This document shows positions 22,658 through 34,100 of a stretch of DNA of 64,000 nucleotides, piece after piece. The notes beneath the pieces are model-generated. The model was not told where the DNA came from and ran no database searches. It saw nothing but the letters and a program-made list of their open reading frames with translations. The stretch is from assembly GCA_016508695.1 (NCBI GenBank), contig VNKQ01000005.1:496001-560000 (forward strand), given 5' to 3'. The stretch's first letter is position 1. Each line of letters opens with the position of its first letter. The position numbers and the translations under genes are program-made. This stretch comes from Hyphodiscus hymeniophilus (lineage: Eukaryota; Ascomycota; Leotiomycetes; Helotiales; Hyphodiscaceae).

Positions 22658-23803
22658 ATGTCTTCATTTCCGCTTCTCGAGCAGCGCGAAGAAGACGAAC
22701 TCCACAAAACACGTCTCTTAAATGTCGAAGAAAAGCCCTTCAAGCGTATCACCAAACGCCTTCTCACTCCCGGTTCCCTCGTATCAACACCTAGCAAACT
22801 CCCGACCCCTCCTCCAACCTCCACAGAAGAAGAATTAACGGTCGAAAACGAACATCAGAAGCAGCTGGATGAGCGTCGCCAGTTCCGCGAAGATGTCCTT
22901 CTGGACTTCGCCGCATTCGACAGTAGTATTGCCAGAATTCAATTCCTACGAAACAGCAATGAGCGCGAGCGGGAACGATACAAAGCTGACAAGGAGCGGA
23001 TCTTGGAGACGATGGGAGCAGTGAGGGCCAGCACCGCGCAGCTACGTGTGCAATTGGAAGAGAGTAGAGCAACGCTTGATCAAAGGAAGAAATTCGACAA
23101 GTTGGCGGAGAAGATTACGGCTAACAAGTTGTTGCGGCCGAGGGAGGATCAAGAGATCAATTTGAAGAAGCTAGAGGAGGAGTGTAGGGAGTTAGAAAGG
23201 GAAAGTACGGCGTATGGGGAGACGTGGAAGGAGAGGAGAGAGCAGTTTGGAAGGATTGTGGAGGAGGGTATGCAGTTGAGACGCTTAATTAGGGATGAGA
23301 AAGAGGAGGTGGAGCGGCGTGAGGGCATGGATGGCGGGGAGGAGGACGGAGAAGTTGGAGAGGTCGGAGAGGGCTCTCGGGGTGGACAGACGCCGAAGCA
23401 TAGCAGCGCCAGTGGTGGGGCGACTCCCAGACCTGATTCTCGGCGCCAGAACAGTCCTGATGGAGGTCTCAAACCTCGGCCAGGTGCCTCAGGTTCGTTG
23501 TCGAGGTCGGGAAGCAGACCAGGAAGTCGCAGCAGAGCGGGTAGCAGATCCGGTAGTAAATCGAACAGTCGGGCTGGATCACCTGCTCTGTCAGATAGAC
23601 GCAGGGGGGAGATCGAGGAGGGAGATGATTCTACAATGGCAAATGCTTCGGTGGTCGCTGAAGGTGATCTCGCGCCGGATGCATCCATGGCAGAAGCGGA
23701 TACCCAGATGGACGAAGAGACACCTCGGGTCACGATTGATGAGCCTATCAAAGAAGCAGTCCCAGAAGAAGACGAGGCAGAGGACAAGATGGATACTACG
23801 TAG
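22658..23803 (+). CDS. THOC7: THO complex subunit 7
   Basis: Nuclear THO/TREX component that couples transcription with mRNA packaging and export. A single exon of 381 aa. I use the ATG in CACAATGTC at 22658; the frame is open 30 codons upstream but that part is a hydrophobic leader without family match. Residues 60-225 are the Tho7/Mft1 coiled-coil domain: DERRQFREDVLLDFAAFDSS, then RNSNERERERYKADKERI, then a long helix (LDQRKKFDKLAEKITANK and LRPREDQEINLKKLEEEC). The C-terminal 140 residues are disordered and include Arg/Ser repeats of the type GSRPGSRSRAGSRSGS and an acidic end. Such tails are common in fungal orthologues. Confidence 0.88.
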   Translation: MSSFPLLEQREEDELHKTRLLNVEEKPFKRITKRLLTPGSLVSTPSKLPTPPPTSTEEELTVENEHQKQLDERRQFREDVLLDFAAFDSSIARIQFLRNSNERERERYKADKERILETMGAVRASTAQLRVQLEESRATLDQRKKFDKLAEKITANKLLRPREDQEINLKKLEEECRELERESTAYGETWKERREQFGRIVEEGMQLRRLIRDEKEEVERREGMDGGEEDGEVGEVGEGSRGGQTPKHSSASGGATPRPDSRRQNSPDGGLKPRPGASGSLSRSGSRPGSRSRAGSRSGSKSNSRAGSPALSDRRRGEIEEGDDSTMANASVVAEGDLAPDASMAEADTQMDEETPRVTIDEPIKEAVPEEDEAEDKMDTT

Positions 23804-23985
23804 TTCATCTGGAGTTGCATGTACGATGTGCTGTACCATAGAAAAGAATGATACCCTCCAGTTGCCAAAACTCCTGCCCCAGCCGTGCATTTTGAGTATC
23901 CATCTATCCTCGCCGTGGTATCATTTGTTGTGTCCTTTTTATAATCCGCAGAGCTCACAGCAGCCCCCAACTAACCTCAAGACCC

Positions 23986-24526
23986 TCATTTCTCACTCGC
24001 GGCAGCTTTCTTTGCCTGTGCAACAGCGTCCTTCGCTTTGGTGATCTCCGCCTCGCTTGCACCACCTTGCTGGGCGCCCTGGACTTGATCTTCGAGCTTC
24101 TGGAGGGCATCGACGATACGTTGGCGGAGTGGCGGGAAAACAGCTTTGGTTTCTTCGATTGCAGCTCGCTGGGAAAGGGAAACGTCAGTGTATGCTAGGC
24201 ACAATGCACGAGATGGGTCGATGGCGGGGCTAATACTGGCGCAAAGCGTCCCTCGGGATGCGGGGTAGCAGCATACAGAGGGAATATCTAATTGTTCATT
24301 CCGCATATTGAGGTAAAGGAGCAGTGCGTAGACAAGAGACTTTCACAGAGCATGAACTCACTTCCTGCTTTATTTGGTATTCTGCATTCTCGTCCTCGTC
24401 TTTTGATGTCTGGCTCTTCTCAAGACGCGCCTCTTGCTGTTGCAGTTCCTTGTAGTATGAGGCTTCCTCCTTGACGAGACGTTGCAGGGAAGATGTCGCG
24501 ATCGCGAGCTGGCTCGGTGGTGCCAT
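23986..24526 (-). CDS. TBCA: Tubulin-binding cofactor A
   Basis: Small helical chaperone that holds beta-tubulin after folding (Rbl2 in yeast). Exons on the minus strand: 24362-24526 and 23986-24168, giving 115 aa against about 108 in animals. Exon 1 has MAPPSQLAIATSSLQRLVKE and then the typical helix with YYKELQQQEARLEK and NAEYQIKQE. Exon 2 begins RAAIEETKAVFPPLRQRI, a match to the third helix of the family. The intron is 193 nt, long for this locus, but both ends are consensus (GTGAGT and TTCCCAG) and phase 0. The 3' end faces THO7 with 180 bp between stops. Confidence 0.9.
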
Positions 24527-25314
24527 TGTAACTTTTGGTGTGGTTTTGGATTGCTCCTGAAGGAACTGCAAATAATGGCCGAGGATGTTGTCAACACGCC
24601 AATCGATCCACCAGATTCTCGCTTGTGAGGCGAGTATCAATTTAAATTTCGCACGTATTTACTATGCTTTTACATACTCTAGCAAGCCTTCAAGTGAAGC
24701 TCAGGTAGATACTCTATCAAATGAGAATGTGGTTCTAAGTACTCTTCAGTATTTGCGCGATCTGTGGGTGTTAGAATCACCCAAGGAGCTAGCAATTCGG
24801 GACTTTTGCAGTCATTTCCCAGCACATACATTTTGATAGAGAATTGCCCCTCTGCTTATGCTTGTAAGTTAGCTTGCTGACTCGCTCGGCGCCTCACGAG
24901 AAACCAAACTCTTTACATTCTGGGTCTAATATCAATTTATAACAAGCCTCTTTATTCTTATCATGAGCTTGCAGCAAGCCCGCATCGAGCCTGCTCAGGA
25001 CAGCAACTATGGGCAACGATAGCAAACAGTTTTAGGAAGTCGGCGCCGAGCCGCCGATCGCATTGGCTGATCCCGCCCGTTCGTTCCCTGCCGAGTAGCT
25101 TCAACTGGTGTATGAGTGCAAAAGTGGGATGGTTTGCAGCAGTGTAACATTGAGTGCGTTCTTCTGAGTCAGCAAATGTTCGCTGGGATGAGAAACTGCA
25201 AAAGCAACAGTGTGTAATTAGCTGACAGATATACTAACCAGTGTTGTTGAGCTTCAAGTTGGAGTATATCCTTTCTCAAAGGTCTCATCCAAAATACGTT
25301 ATTTCATTTCAACG
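24527..25314. promoter_or_regulatory. Divergent upstream region of TBCA and FMN-dehydrogenase genes
   Basis: About 790 bp with both promoters. No additional gene seen. CTCGGC- and CGG-containing words occur near 25,040-25,100, where zinc-cluster regulators could bind, but this is only suggestive. Confidence 0.4.
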
Positions 25315-26831
25315 ATGGCGAATCGTGGCCCAACTTTAGATCCTAATGTCCTTACGATTGGTGATTTGAAAGATATTGCATCGAAAAAGTTGCCGATAAT
25401 GTACAGAGGTAAAGCTGACCTCAAGCTGTGTGCAATTAGACTGCTGACTTTATTAGACTACTTCAATGAAGGTGGAATGGACATGATAACGTTCCTCTCC
25501 CTGACTTTGTCATTTTGTCGCTAACATGCCAAAGGCTACGCGACAATGAAGATGTCTACGATCGATATAAGATTCGACCTAGAGTTTTAGTCAACATGTC
25601 ACATTTAGACGTTTCAACCACTATCTTCGGCTCAAAGGTCTGATCCTCGTCCCAGCAAACATAACATTCTCGGCTCACTCTTCAGGTTTCGTTTCCTCTC
25701 GGTTTCTCACCAGCTGCCATGCACCAACTGGCTCATCCAGACGGAGAAGTAGCTACATCTCGTGCTGCAGCTAAGCATGGTGTTGCAATGGCCGTGTCGT
25801 CGTACGCTACATGCTCGATGGAAGATATCATTACTCAAGGAAGCGGCAATCCTTACGCATTCCAAGTCACCATCTTGAAAGACCGGTCTCTTACAGTGAA
25901 GATGCTGAAGAGGGCCGAGAGCAAGTCTCTCTGCTTTGACTTCAAGGGTCAACTTTGCTGATGAATGGGGTATAGGAGCTGGATACAAGGCTATCTTGTT
26001 AACGGTCGACTGCGTTGCACTCGGACTTCGTATCAATGAATTTCGCAATTCATTTACCCTTCCAGTCGATGTAAAATGGCCAAATATCGAGTCAAAAAGC
26101 AAAGCGAGTGCTACAGCCACCGATGACGATAGCGCCTCCTATGGTACGCCTCCGCCCTAAACAGCATCGTGGACTGGCAACATACTTAATATTAATAGAC
26201 ACTGAGCTCAGTTGGGATAACGTGATTCCTTGGCTTAGAGAACATACAAAGCTACCTATTTGGCTCAAAGGAGGCTAGTGGATTTATATAAGAACGCACA
26301 AGATTTATGATGACTGATTCTCGTGTCCAGTGTCAACTCCCGAAGACGTCGTCCTCGCCATCCAGTACGGTGTCGATGGTGTCATCGTCTCAAATCACGG
26401 CGGAAGACAGCTCGATGGCGTCCCTTCCACCCTCGATAGTTTGAGAGACTGTGCACCGGCTGCCGCTGGAAAGATCCCGATTGCAATTGATGGCGGCATC
26501 CGAAGAGGTTCTGATATCTTCAAGGCTCTTGCCCTTGGGGCCTCCTTCTGCTTCGTTGGTCGGGTACCGATTTGGGGCTTAGCTGTAAGTGAATCCTTCC
26601 CTCGTCACATGAATTCGATTGACGTGGATTGCAAGTACAATGGCCAAGAAGGTGTGGAGCTAGCCATAAAGCTTTTGATGAATGAGTTCAACATAACCAT
26701 GGCGCTTGCTGGGTAAGTACTTCGCAATTCAAACTCCTATTGATTACTGACAATAGCACAGATGCAAGAACGTCAGCGAGATCTCGAAGGCGCACTTGTC
26801 TCTACTCGGGCCGGCTCTCAGCAAATTGTAG
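25315..26831 (+). CDS. FMN-dependent alpha-hydroxy-acid dehydrogenase/oxidase
   Basis: Member of the glycolate oxidase/L-lactate dehydrogenase family, a TIM barrel with FMN, 369 aa, without the cytochrome b5 domain. Nine exons: 25315-25408, 25457-25490, 25535-25637, 25686-25920, 25976-26143, 26199-26273, 26331-26584, 26636-26712, 26762-26831. Conserved parts include the RDYF entry (Tyr24 of spinach glycolate oxidase kept), the FMN Lys in PIWLKG, catalytic His and Arg in SNHGGRQLDGVPSTLD, and the phosphate loop DGGIRRGSDIFKALALGA. The usual FQLYV segment is FQVTI here, so the active-site Tyr129 equivalent is Thr. Two introns appear to use GC donors (25921 and 26274). Eight introns make this the most interrupted gene in the window. 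It converges on the ketopantoate-reductase gene. Confidence 0.87.
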
Positions 26832-26897
26832 ATTGTTGGCTAGATTTCTATCTCAATTAGGAATCATGAAATCATCTCTAATGTACCCTTTCCTTTA

Positions 26898-28019
26898 CTA
26901 CGCTCCAGTAAGCGGTAGTTGGGGTAAAGTCACAAGACCCTTGTTTTCTTTCGTTGTCCATTGCAGTGTCTTCAAAATGCCGTACACCACCTTCAAAGTA
27001 GGGGCTGGAACACCCAACTTCTCAGCCTCTCTCAGCGGCTCCCCTACAATATTTTCAAACTCAATGAAATTGCCCTACACCAATAGTTAGCTGGGCTAAA
27101 TGGGCCCAGTGAAGGCAAGTACATACTTTCTCAATGTCCTGCTGCATACTCGGCTTGAAAAACGACCACGGGTCAACGTTGATCATCGTTTCCACAATCC
27201 CATCTGGCATTTGATACCCGGCAGCCTTCGAAATGTCACAGATTTCTAGCATTAGCGGTCGAACAAGATCATCGATTGGCTGCTTGACAATCCTCATCCT
27301 TGTTGTGTCCATGCGGGTGATAGTACAAGCTGAGTTATAGCAAGCGTTATAAAGCAGCTTCCTCCACCGAACAAACCCGACATTCTCGTTAAGCTCGCAA
27401 TCGACTTTGCCCGAAGCACTGTATATTTCTACGAACTTCTTCGCAGCTGCAAGCTGGACGGCCAGTGGGATGTTAGGGTTGTCGAATGGTCCTATGATGA
27501 GATGATCGTGGTCATCATGAAGAATGCTTCCTGGTTGGGTCTCAGTGGCCCCGATTAATGCGACGCCAGACAGGATCGTGTTGTTGGGGAACGCGGCGAT
27601 CAAGGGCTTCTCGATGTTCAATCCGTTTTGGATCAAAGCGACCGTCGTATGACCTGGCGTCACTGCTGGCGCAATTATCTCGGATACTGTCGGGTGGACA
27701 TCTGCGATATTCTTCGTAGCTACGAAGATGAAGTCGAAGGGTTTTAGATTTTCTTTCACGACGTCAGGGATGGTATTACGTACTGACGGGTCAGCACGGG
27801 ATGCTGTTAAATATTCGGAGCCTTACAGGTTGTTGGTTTCCAATTTTTAATGTCACCATGATCCATGGACGTGATATTAAAGCCATTTGAACTCACGGCT
27901 GCGTAGTTTGAGCGAAGTACCGCTGTCACACTCGCTAAGCCACCAGATTCGAGGTTGTAGGCGCCCATCGTGCCAACAGCGCCGCTGCCAACCAGTAAAA
28001 CATTCGATATTTCAGCCAT
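26898..28019 (-). CDS. 2-dehydropantoate 2-reductase-like protein (ApbA/PanE family)
   Basis: NADPH-dependent ketopantoate reductase family. Exons on the minus strand: 27827-28019, 27127-27782 and 26898-27074, giving 341 aa. The Rossmann motif VLLVGSGAVGTMGAYNLESG (residues 8-27) binds NADP. The central VATKNIADVHPTVSEIIAP, VALIQNGLNIEKPL and the C-terminal helical domain (RWRKLLYNACYNSACTIT, with the catalytic-type Lys) are typical. Fungi often have several paralogues besides the pantothenate enzyme, so the substrate may be another 2-keto acid. Its stop is only 66 bp from that of the FMN dehydrogenase, and the two could act on related hydroxy/keto acids (inference). Confidence 0.9.
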
Positions 28020-28756
28020 TCTAGAGTGGCCGCTGGTATAATGATCTCAATGTGAAAGTTCTAAGCCTTGCCAGTTACACTATATATCGGACATATTTTC
28101 GAATTTATTTTGTGAATGAGTCCGACGCGGCGCCGAGAGTGGGGGCTACTCCGACTGCGATATATGTCCACGGGCAACTTGGCGTAATCAATTCCAACCC
28201 CACTTGGCGAAGCTGCAAGTGTAACAATTGCTCTCATCCCAAAATGAATACTTTTTCGTACTTCAGCCTCTACCAGACAATTCGGTTTCACCGTCTGAAG
28301 CAGGAATTCCCTATCACCAATCTACCAAGAAATAAGAGTCTACGTAGGCACTGCTCCACTTTTCAGTAGCATCTCCACTCTTGATTTATCTCTTCCCCAT
28401 GAATCTTATCTCAACCTTGGCTGAAGAATCCTCAGGTGAGGCGTTTCTTGATGTTTACAACCCTACTAGGCTGGCTCCCTTGCAGCACTTGATAACAATT
28501 AGTCACAATCTTGGAAGGTTATCACTTCGACACTGGTCAAGAGGCATGATGGTATTAGTAAATTGATTTTCATTTAGTACAGAAGAAGGACGGCAAGCAA
28601 CAATTGCTTGTCAACACTTAAGATGCCGAAAGTGGAGATTCGCCTTGCAATAGGGTGCGTCTCTCAATGCAGGCACGGACGTTAGTACGTTACTCCTTTT
28701 GACATCTTCCTCATTGAGTACAAGTACAAAATTCCCCGCAATATAAGTATATCTAT
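28020..28756. other. Intergenic, no gene seen
   Basis: About 740 bp between the ketopantoate-reductase-like gene (promoter side) and the 3' end of the Ser/Thr-rich membrane gene. No supported gene or repeat. Confidence 0.5.
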
Positions 28757-29614
28757 TTAGTTGATCACCCCAAGATCTGTTAAACTCGCCTTTGATTCAG
28801 CTCGATCTGTTAGCACCGGGGTAGTGTTAGGAGCTTGGGGGAAAGGTTGCTCGATCGAAGAGCAGTATTCTCGTTGGGCTGCACAGGTCAGTTGCTCATG
28901 GCCCGAGCAAAAGAAGAAGAAATACGCCTCGCACATTCTGAACTCTGGAACATTGGAAACGCCAGGATTATTGCAGACATCACGAAAGAGCAGGTCGCAA
29001 GCGCGACTAGCCTCGAGTGGGCTGCCCGTCGAAGAAGGCGCGACGGTGCTTTTCCGAGTCTCCATCGAATTTGTGGGCGTGGCCGTGACAAAGATTGTCC
29101 GAGTTTCTGTCAAAGCTGGCTCTGTTGAAATGATAAAGCTTGTCATGCTAGCCGTCGACACTTGCTGTGTTGACGTCGCTGTAATGTTGTGAGTAACTGC
29201 TCTGTGAGAATACTCGTGTCCCACAACGCCCAATGCTGAAGCAAGTCCCACGATGATTAACATCAGAATGATGAAAATGAGAAGGGCGAGCCTTGACATT
29301 TGGCGACTGAGGTACTGCCCCGTAGGATTTGGGAGCTCCTCCGGGGGTTGATAGGTCTCTTGGGCGGCATGCTGTGCTTCCATTGGCTCCTGCACTACAA
29401 TTTGGGCAGGGGACACACCAGCAGGATGTGGTATCGTACCAACAAAGTTGTTCTGTTGTACTTGTGGTTGTGATTGGCCTGTGGGTGAAGCTGCCCCCGA
29501 ACTTTTCTGGCTACCAAAATCGGTGAGTTCGTACTCACTGTCTTGAATACCATAGGGAGGAGCGGGACCTGTGTACTGTCTATAAATTTCTTGCCCGCGC
29601 TCAGAGTTCCCCAT
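28757..29614 (-). CDS. Single-pass membrane protein with Ser/Thr-rich and Cys-containing ectodomain
   Basis: Unknown function. One exon of 285 aa with ATG at 29614. Residues 1-105 are hydrophilic, Gln/Pro-rich and without signal peptide. A strong membrane segment (LALLIFIILMLIIVGLASAL) follows near residues 109-128. After it comes a Thr/Ser-rich stretch likely to be O-glycosylated. The C-terminal 80 residues have spaced cysteines (RACDLLFRDVCNNPG, FRMCEAYFFFFCSG, LTCAAQREYC). The layout, cytosolic N-terminus then TM then glycosylated exterior, resembles fungal cell-surface proteins. The next gene on the same strand, split by the transposon block, has the same plan, so the two may be distant relatives. 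Confidence 0.7.
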   Translation of the reverse strand: MGNSERGQEIYRQYTGPAPPYGIQDSEYELTDFGSQKSSGAASPTGQSQPQVQQNNFVGTIPHPAGVSPAQIVVQEPMEAQHAAQETYQPPEELPNPTGQYLSRQMSRLALLIFIILMLIIVGLASALGVVGHEYSHRAVTHNITATSTQQVSTASMTSFIISTEPALTETRTIFVTATPTNSMETRKSTVAPSSTGSPLEASRACDLLFRDVCNNPGVSNVPEFRMCEAYFFFFCSGHEQLTCAAQREYCSSIEQPFPQAPNTTPVLTDRAESKASLTDLGVIN

Positions 29615-30550
29615 TGTGAATGTGAAGCCGGTTTATTGAAAGTTGAGGTTCTGAACGTCCGCTTCAGGATATGAGTCGATACAATGAAGGTAAAGAATCA
29701 ATGAGTAGCAGAAGTGCACAGAAGATGAACTTGTTTTCTGAGTAGAAGTTTCTTATTCCTATAAGATATGTCATCACCGCTGTTCATGGTTTGAAGCGCT
29801 TGCAAAGTCTGTTCAAGTCAGAACAACCTTTGGATTTGGCATTTCCAAAGATTTGGCTCCGCCGAACAAATGATTCTTTGACTAGCTGTCGCAATTTGCG
29901 GGATGAAAATATGAAAGAGAAATTGTTGGTTATTACCTTGATAATCGAATCGTAATTCCATCAGGTCACAATGAGACAAAGAAAGTAACTACAGCATTCG
30001 ATGCTCAATTATGCTTCATACTCGAAAGACAGCCCTAGAATGACATTTGAGACGGTATGAACAACCTGACTAGCTAGCTCTTTGCGTAGCTTCAACTTTT
30101 GGGATCAATCAACATCCGTATGAAGCTTGTCAAGCTCTTTTACGCATCCCGTCAAATCTGATCTAAGCTACCCAATTACCCATATGGATGGACCTAGGAT
30201 ACTCAAAGTAGTTCAGACACTTCTACTAAAGTGGACATAACCCGCATAATAGAGGATTAGTCCCAGATCCTGCGAACTCGTGAATCCGGGCTATGCTACT
30301 TGGAGATGTTCTACTTTGAGCTCATGAATGGATCTAGTGGAGATCATCACGTTGCGAGATCATCAAAAGTCAAATGATTTAACTAAGCGGGGCACAGGTC
30401 ATTGAAGCTTTTATAATAATTTTTTGCCGATACACTTTGAAACTCTCCTTGATTAATACATCAATACCTTCGTTAATCTTCATCTACTTCCTGCCTAGCT
30501 TTTGACTGAGATGGCCTGGAGTCATGAGGAGGATAGTTCCAATCAGCGAG
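29615..30550. other. Intergenic, no gene seen
   Basis: About 940 bp, moderately AT-rich, with no supported gene or repeat. It holds the promoter of the 28757-29614 gene and the 3' flank of the disrupted gene. Confidence 0.5.
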
Positions 30551-31139
30551 TCAGGCAGCGACGACCGCAGTGCTGGAACGTGTGAACGCATCAGTGCCAT
30601 TGGACCGGACAATGCTTGTAACCGTAGACAGAGTGACTGATAGACTAGGTACCACCTGAGACTTTGAAGTGGAAACGCTACCCGACGTATTGGAGACTGG
30701 CACACCTGACGGAATAACAGTGGATGAGGTAGAAGTCTCGGAAGGATCTGAGGTCTCGGCGACTGTGCTACCTGGAAGAGTCTGTATTATTACTGACGCC
30801 TGGGTGGTTGAATCCAGGGGCACAGATATTGTGGTCGGTAAACTTGAAGCTATAGTCTTTGCTTCCACAGTTTGGGTTGAGAGGGATATCCGCGTTACAG
30901 TCAAGAGCCGGGTGAAGGTACTTGTACTTCCCGGAAGGCTTATAGTGGAGATTTTCTGTGGTACATCGATGGTTACAGTAGTTGTGATTGAAACGCTGGT
31001 AACCACTTCAACTTGTTGAACTAAAGTAGTTAGTAAAGTCCGAGTAGATATAGAAAAAGACTGGATTATTGAGGACATATTCGAAACAATGGGGGAATAA
31101 GGGTCAGATTCTCCTGTGGCTAGTGTCTGGCCTAATAGA
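30551..31139 (-). pseudogene. 3' part of a membrane-protein gene split by a LINE insertion
   Basis: The downstream half of the split gene; the upstream half is at 46582-46949. The internal ATG at 31078 opens a 175-residue frame, but the same frame stays open upstream through GLQ/TGESDP-like coding sequence right to the target-site copy at 31140-31151. So it is not a natural start. The product part is extremely Ser/Thr/Val-rich with repeated T-x-T and S-T-x-T patterns, a likely O-glycosylated exterior region. A tail ends in AFTRSSTAVVAA. Composition is normal up to the junction and then changes abruptly to RIP-type AT-rich DNA. Confidence 0.85.
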
Positions 31140-31151
31140 AATGTATCGGCT
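31140..31151. repeat. 12-bp target-site duplication, left copy
   Basis: AATGTATCGGCT here is identical to 46582-46593. The two copies bracket the whole 15.4-kb AT-rich block. Each copy lies in the same codon phase of the host gene on the minus strand. A 12-bp duplication is in the range of LINE target-primed insertion. Confidence 0.9.
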
Positions 31152-34100
31152 ATAATAATAATAATTGTAATTAACGTCCGAAGGTGCTACTAAGAAGCTA
31201 GCAACTAAACAACCTCCCGAAGGGTATAGGGACGTGCCTAGGCACCGCATTATATATAAAGTAGACATTTTTATATAAGAAGCGTTTAATATAAGGGCTA
31301 TATTATCTATTACCTCCCCGGACAAGTAGAGTAGTCCGCTAGTACGTAAGGTTAAGAGGGTATCCCTTAAAGTTACTTAATAGAGCTAGAATTGCGAGAT
31401 GTAAATCGAGAGTATATAATCGTTTAGTAGACTAAAGATTAAGAGCTATAACATAACTTAATAAAGGAAAATAATTTTTATAATTTTTGTAATAAAAGAT
31501 AGCTAATACTATATAAAGTAACCGAGCTAATAATATAATATTATAGGAATAGTATAAAAACAAAATCCCCTAGGACGGTATTACGCTACTCTCGAGAGAG
31601 AAGGTACTTAGGCTATATAATTCTAGCGCGTATATATTCTAGAGTAAAACTCTATGACTTAAAGTAGTTACTCGAAGTCTATTAGCTTTACTATTATAGC
31701 TTAAAGGTATTTTAGAGTATCCTTATTATTTATAAGCAAAGAGAAAGGTTTTTATAGCTATTATTAAAAGGTGGCTCTTAATTTATAGTATTATACTAGG
31801 TATAAAGGGTCCTTATAATATCCGTAAAAATATACTAGTTTAGTGTTCTCGTGTTTAAATTTAGTATAATACTAAGAGAAGTCTTTATAAGTAAATTATA
31901 TAATAAAGAGATAGTATAGTATCTTGCGGGAGAGGTCGAGTTTAGCTTGTTTTTTAACTAAGTATTTTAGTCCTTATTTCTAATAGGTTTTAGAGAGCTT
32001 GGGTCGGCGTAATTCCTATTAGGCTACTTGGACTTAGCGTTAGATTTCCCGGAATTCCGACTAAATTCTATTAATTATAAGTTATAAAGCTAGCCTAGTA
32101 TTATAAACCTTTATAAAGCCTTTAGTAGTAAGTATATTTATTACTTCGTTACTCTCGATTCCTATATACCCTAGTACCTAGTATATAGTAATATAGTTTA
32201 ATTATAAAGTATTTTATATATTATAAAAGGCTTATTGCGAAAAGGTTAAGGCATTGCTATATATATACGTAATAACCGAGGTACTATTAATATAAAGCTA
32301 GATATATTATTACTATACCTTTAGAGGAAGGCATAAAGTATATTAAAGACTATACTAGGCTTTAATTACCTTAGCGTTAAAGATATAAGAGAGTGTATTA
32401 ATTAAGCTACTTTTAGACCTAATCTATTTGCCGTTCTAGTAAATAGTAAAGCTATAGCTAATAGATTTGATACTATCGATATAAGCCTTTAACTTATTTA
32501 TAAAAATTATAATATCGCTAGGTAAAAAAGTTACTTATTACCCTTAAAAGGCTTTTGCTATTATCTCCTTATTTACTTCTTGCGTGGGGTCTATCTTATA
32601 GCCAAGTAAGTAGTAAGGGTATTAAAGTATTAGGCGAGGGGCACTAGAGATAAGTGCCTTTACTCGCTAAATTTTAGTTCGAAGTCCTTATAATTACCCT
32701 ATTATAGGGCCTACGTAAGAAACTATTTGAGGGATACGTCTAATAAAGGGATAAGCTTTGTTAACTATCTATAGACGTAAGGCGAAACGAGCCTTAATAT
32801 CTTCTAGTACTAGTTTTATTACTAGAAGTCCCGAGTTACGTATAAGTATAATTTATAAAGTTGTCTTTTATACTAAAAGTACCCCTCGAGCTATAAGGGA
32901 GATAGTCTTATTAATTATATTAATATACTGGCCCAAGTAAATACTAACTAGTTCTCTCTAGTCGTTCTTCTTAAATACTAGTAGCTTGTATCGTTTAGTA
33001 TACTATAGGCTAGCCGATAGTCCGGTCTAGTCTAGACTATAGGGTTTTTTAGGGACTGTAAAACGGTCCACTCTCAAAATTTAGGGTTTTGGGGACTATA
33101 TTTAGACTATAGTCTTACGGTCTAGTCTATAAATAGTTCGGTTCGGTCTAGACCGTTATAAATAATTAGACTATCTTTATTAGTATATAAAATTAAAAAA
33201 GTTTTTATATAAAAGTTATAAAGTAATACTTAAGAGTAACGATATAATATTTAAAATTAAAAAATAATTAATATTTAATTAATTAAATTATAAATAGTTT
33301 CCCTAAATTTTTTTAAGACTATTATAATCTAGTCTTAAATAAATTTAGGGACTATTATATAAACAGTTTAGTCCCAAATAATTTTTGCGGACTATTAGAC
33401 GGTTTAGTCTAGTCTAGTCTAAAGACTACGGTCTAGTCCAGCCAGCCTAGTATACTAGGCCTTTATACTATAGAGTATAGTAAGTAAAATACAAGTAGTA
33501 ATTATTTTTTATAAGTATAAGGCTAGGGGGCTATCCCTAGTACGCGCTAGGCTCTATATATATTAAGTTACCTTATAAGCTTTTGCGTTTCGCTTAGAGA
33601 TATATCTCTAAAATATAAGTTTATAGTTAAACTAGACTCTTAGCTAGCGTAAGGCTAGCTAGTCTTCCTTTTTAGGGGCAAAAGTAATTAGTTTAATTAT
33701 AAACTATTCGTTAACTATATAAGGGGGGTTATAATTGCTTTTCTTATAAGTTAAATAAATTATCTCTTATTTCTCTAGAGTAAAAGCGACCTTATTCTTT
33801 ATTCCCTAATTAAAGATACTTTATATATTACGTATTAAGAGTTTAATATTAGTATTTAAAGAGTGCGAGACTTAATATAAACAAAGGTTATTTATATAAC
33901 TAAAACGGAGTATAAAGTCTTAATTAAAGAACTTTATTAAGTATAGTATATAAAGGACTAGAGAGAAAGAGGAGCCCTAAGGAGTATTATAAGAGACGTT
34001 ATAATATCGGGTAGTTTCTTTCTTTAGGCATACTTAGATTTGTTAATTAGTTAGAAAGCTTTATACTAGTTAGAGTAAAGGGAGTAACTAGCCTTATTTA

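Noticed and set aside
30551..31078. Independent 175-aa Ser/Thr-rich gene starting at 31078
   Set aside because: The frame is coding-like upstream of this ATG up to the target duplication, so it is the 3' part of the split gene.
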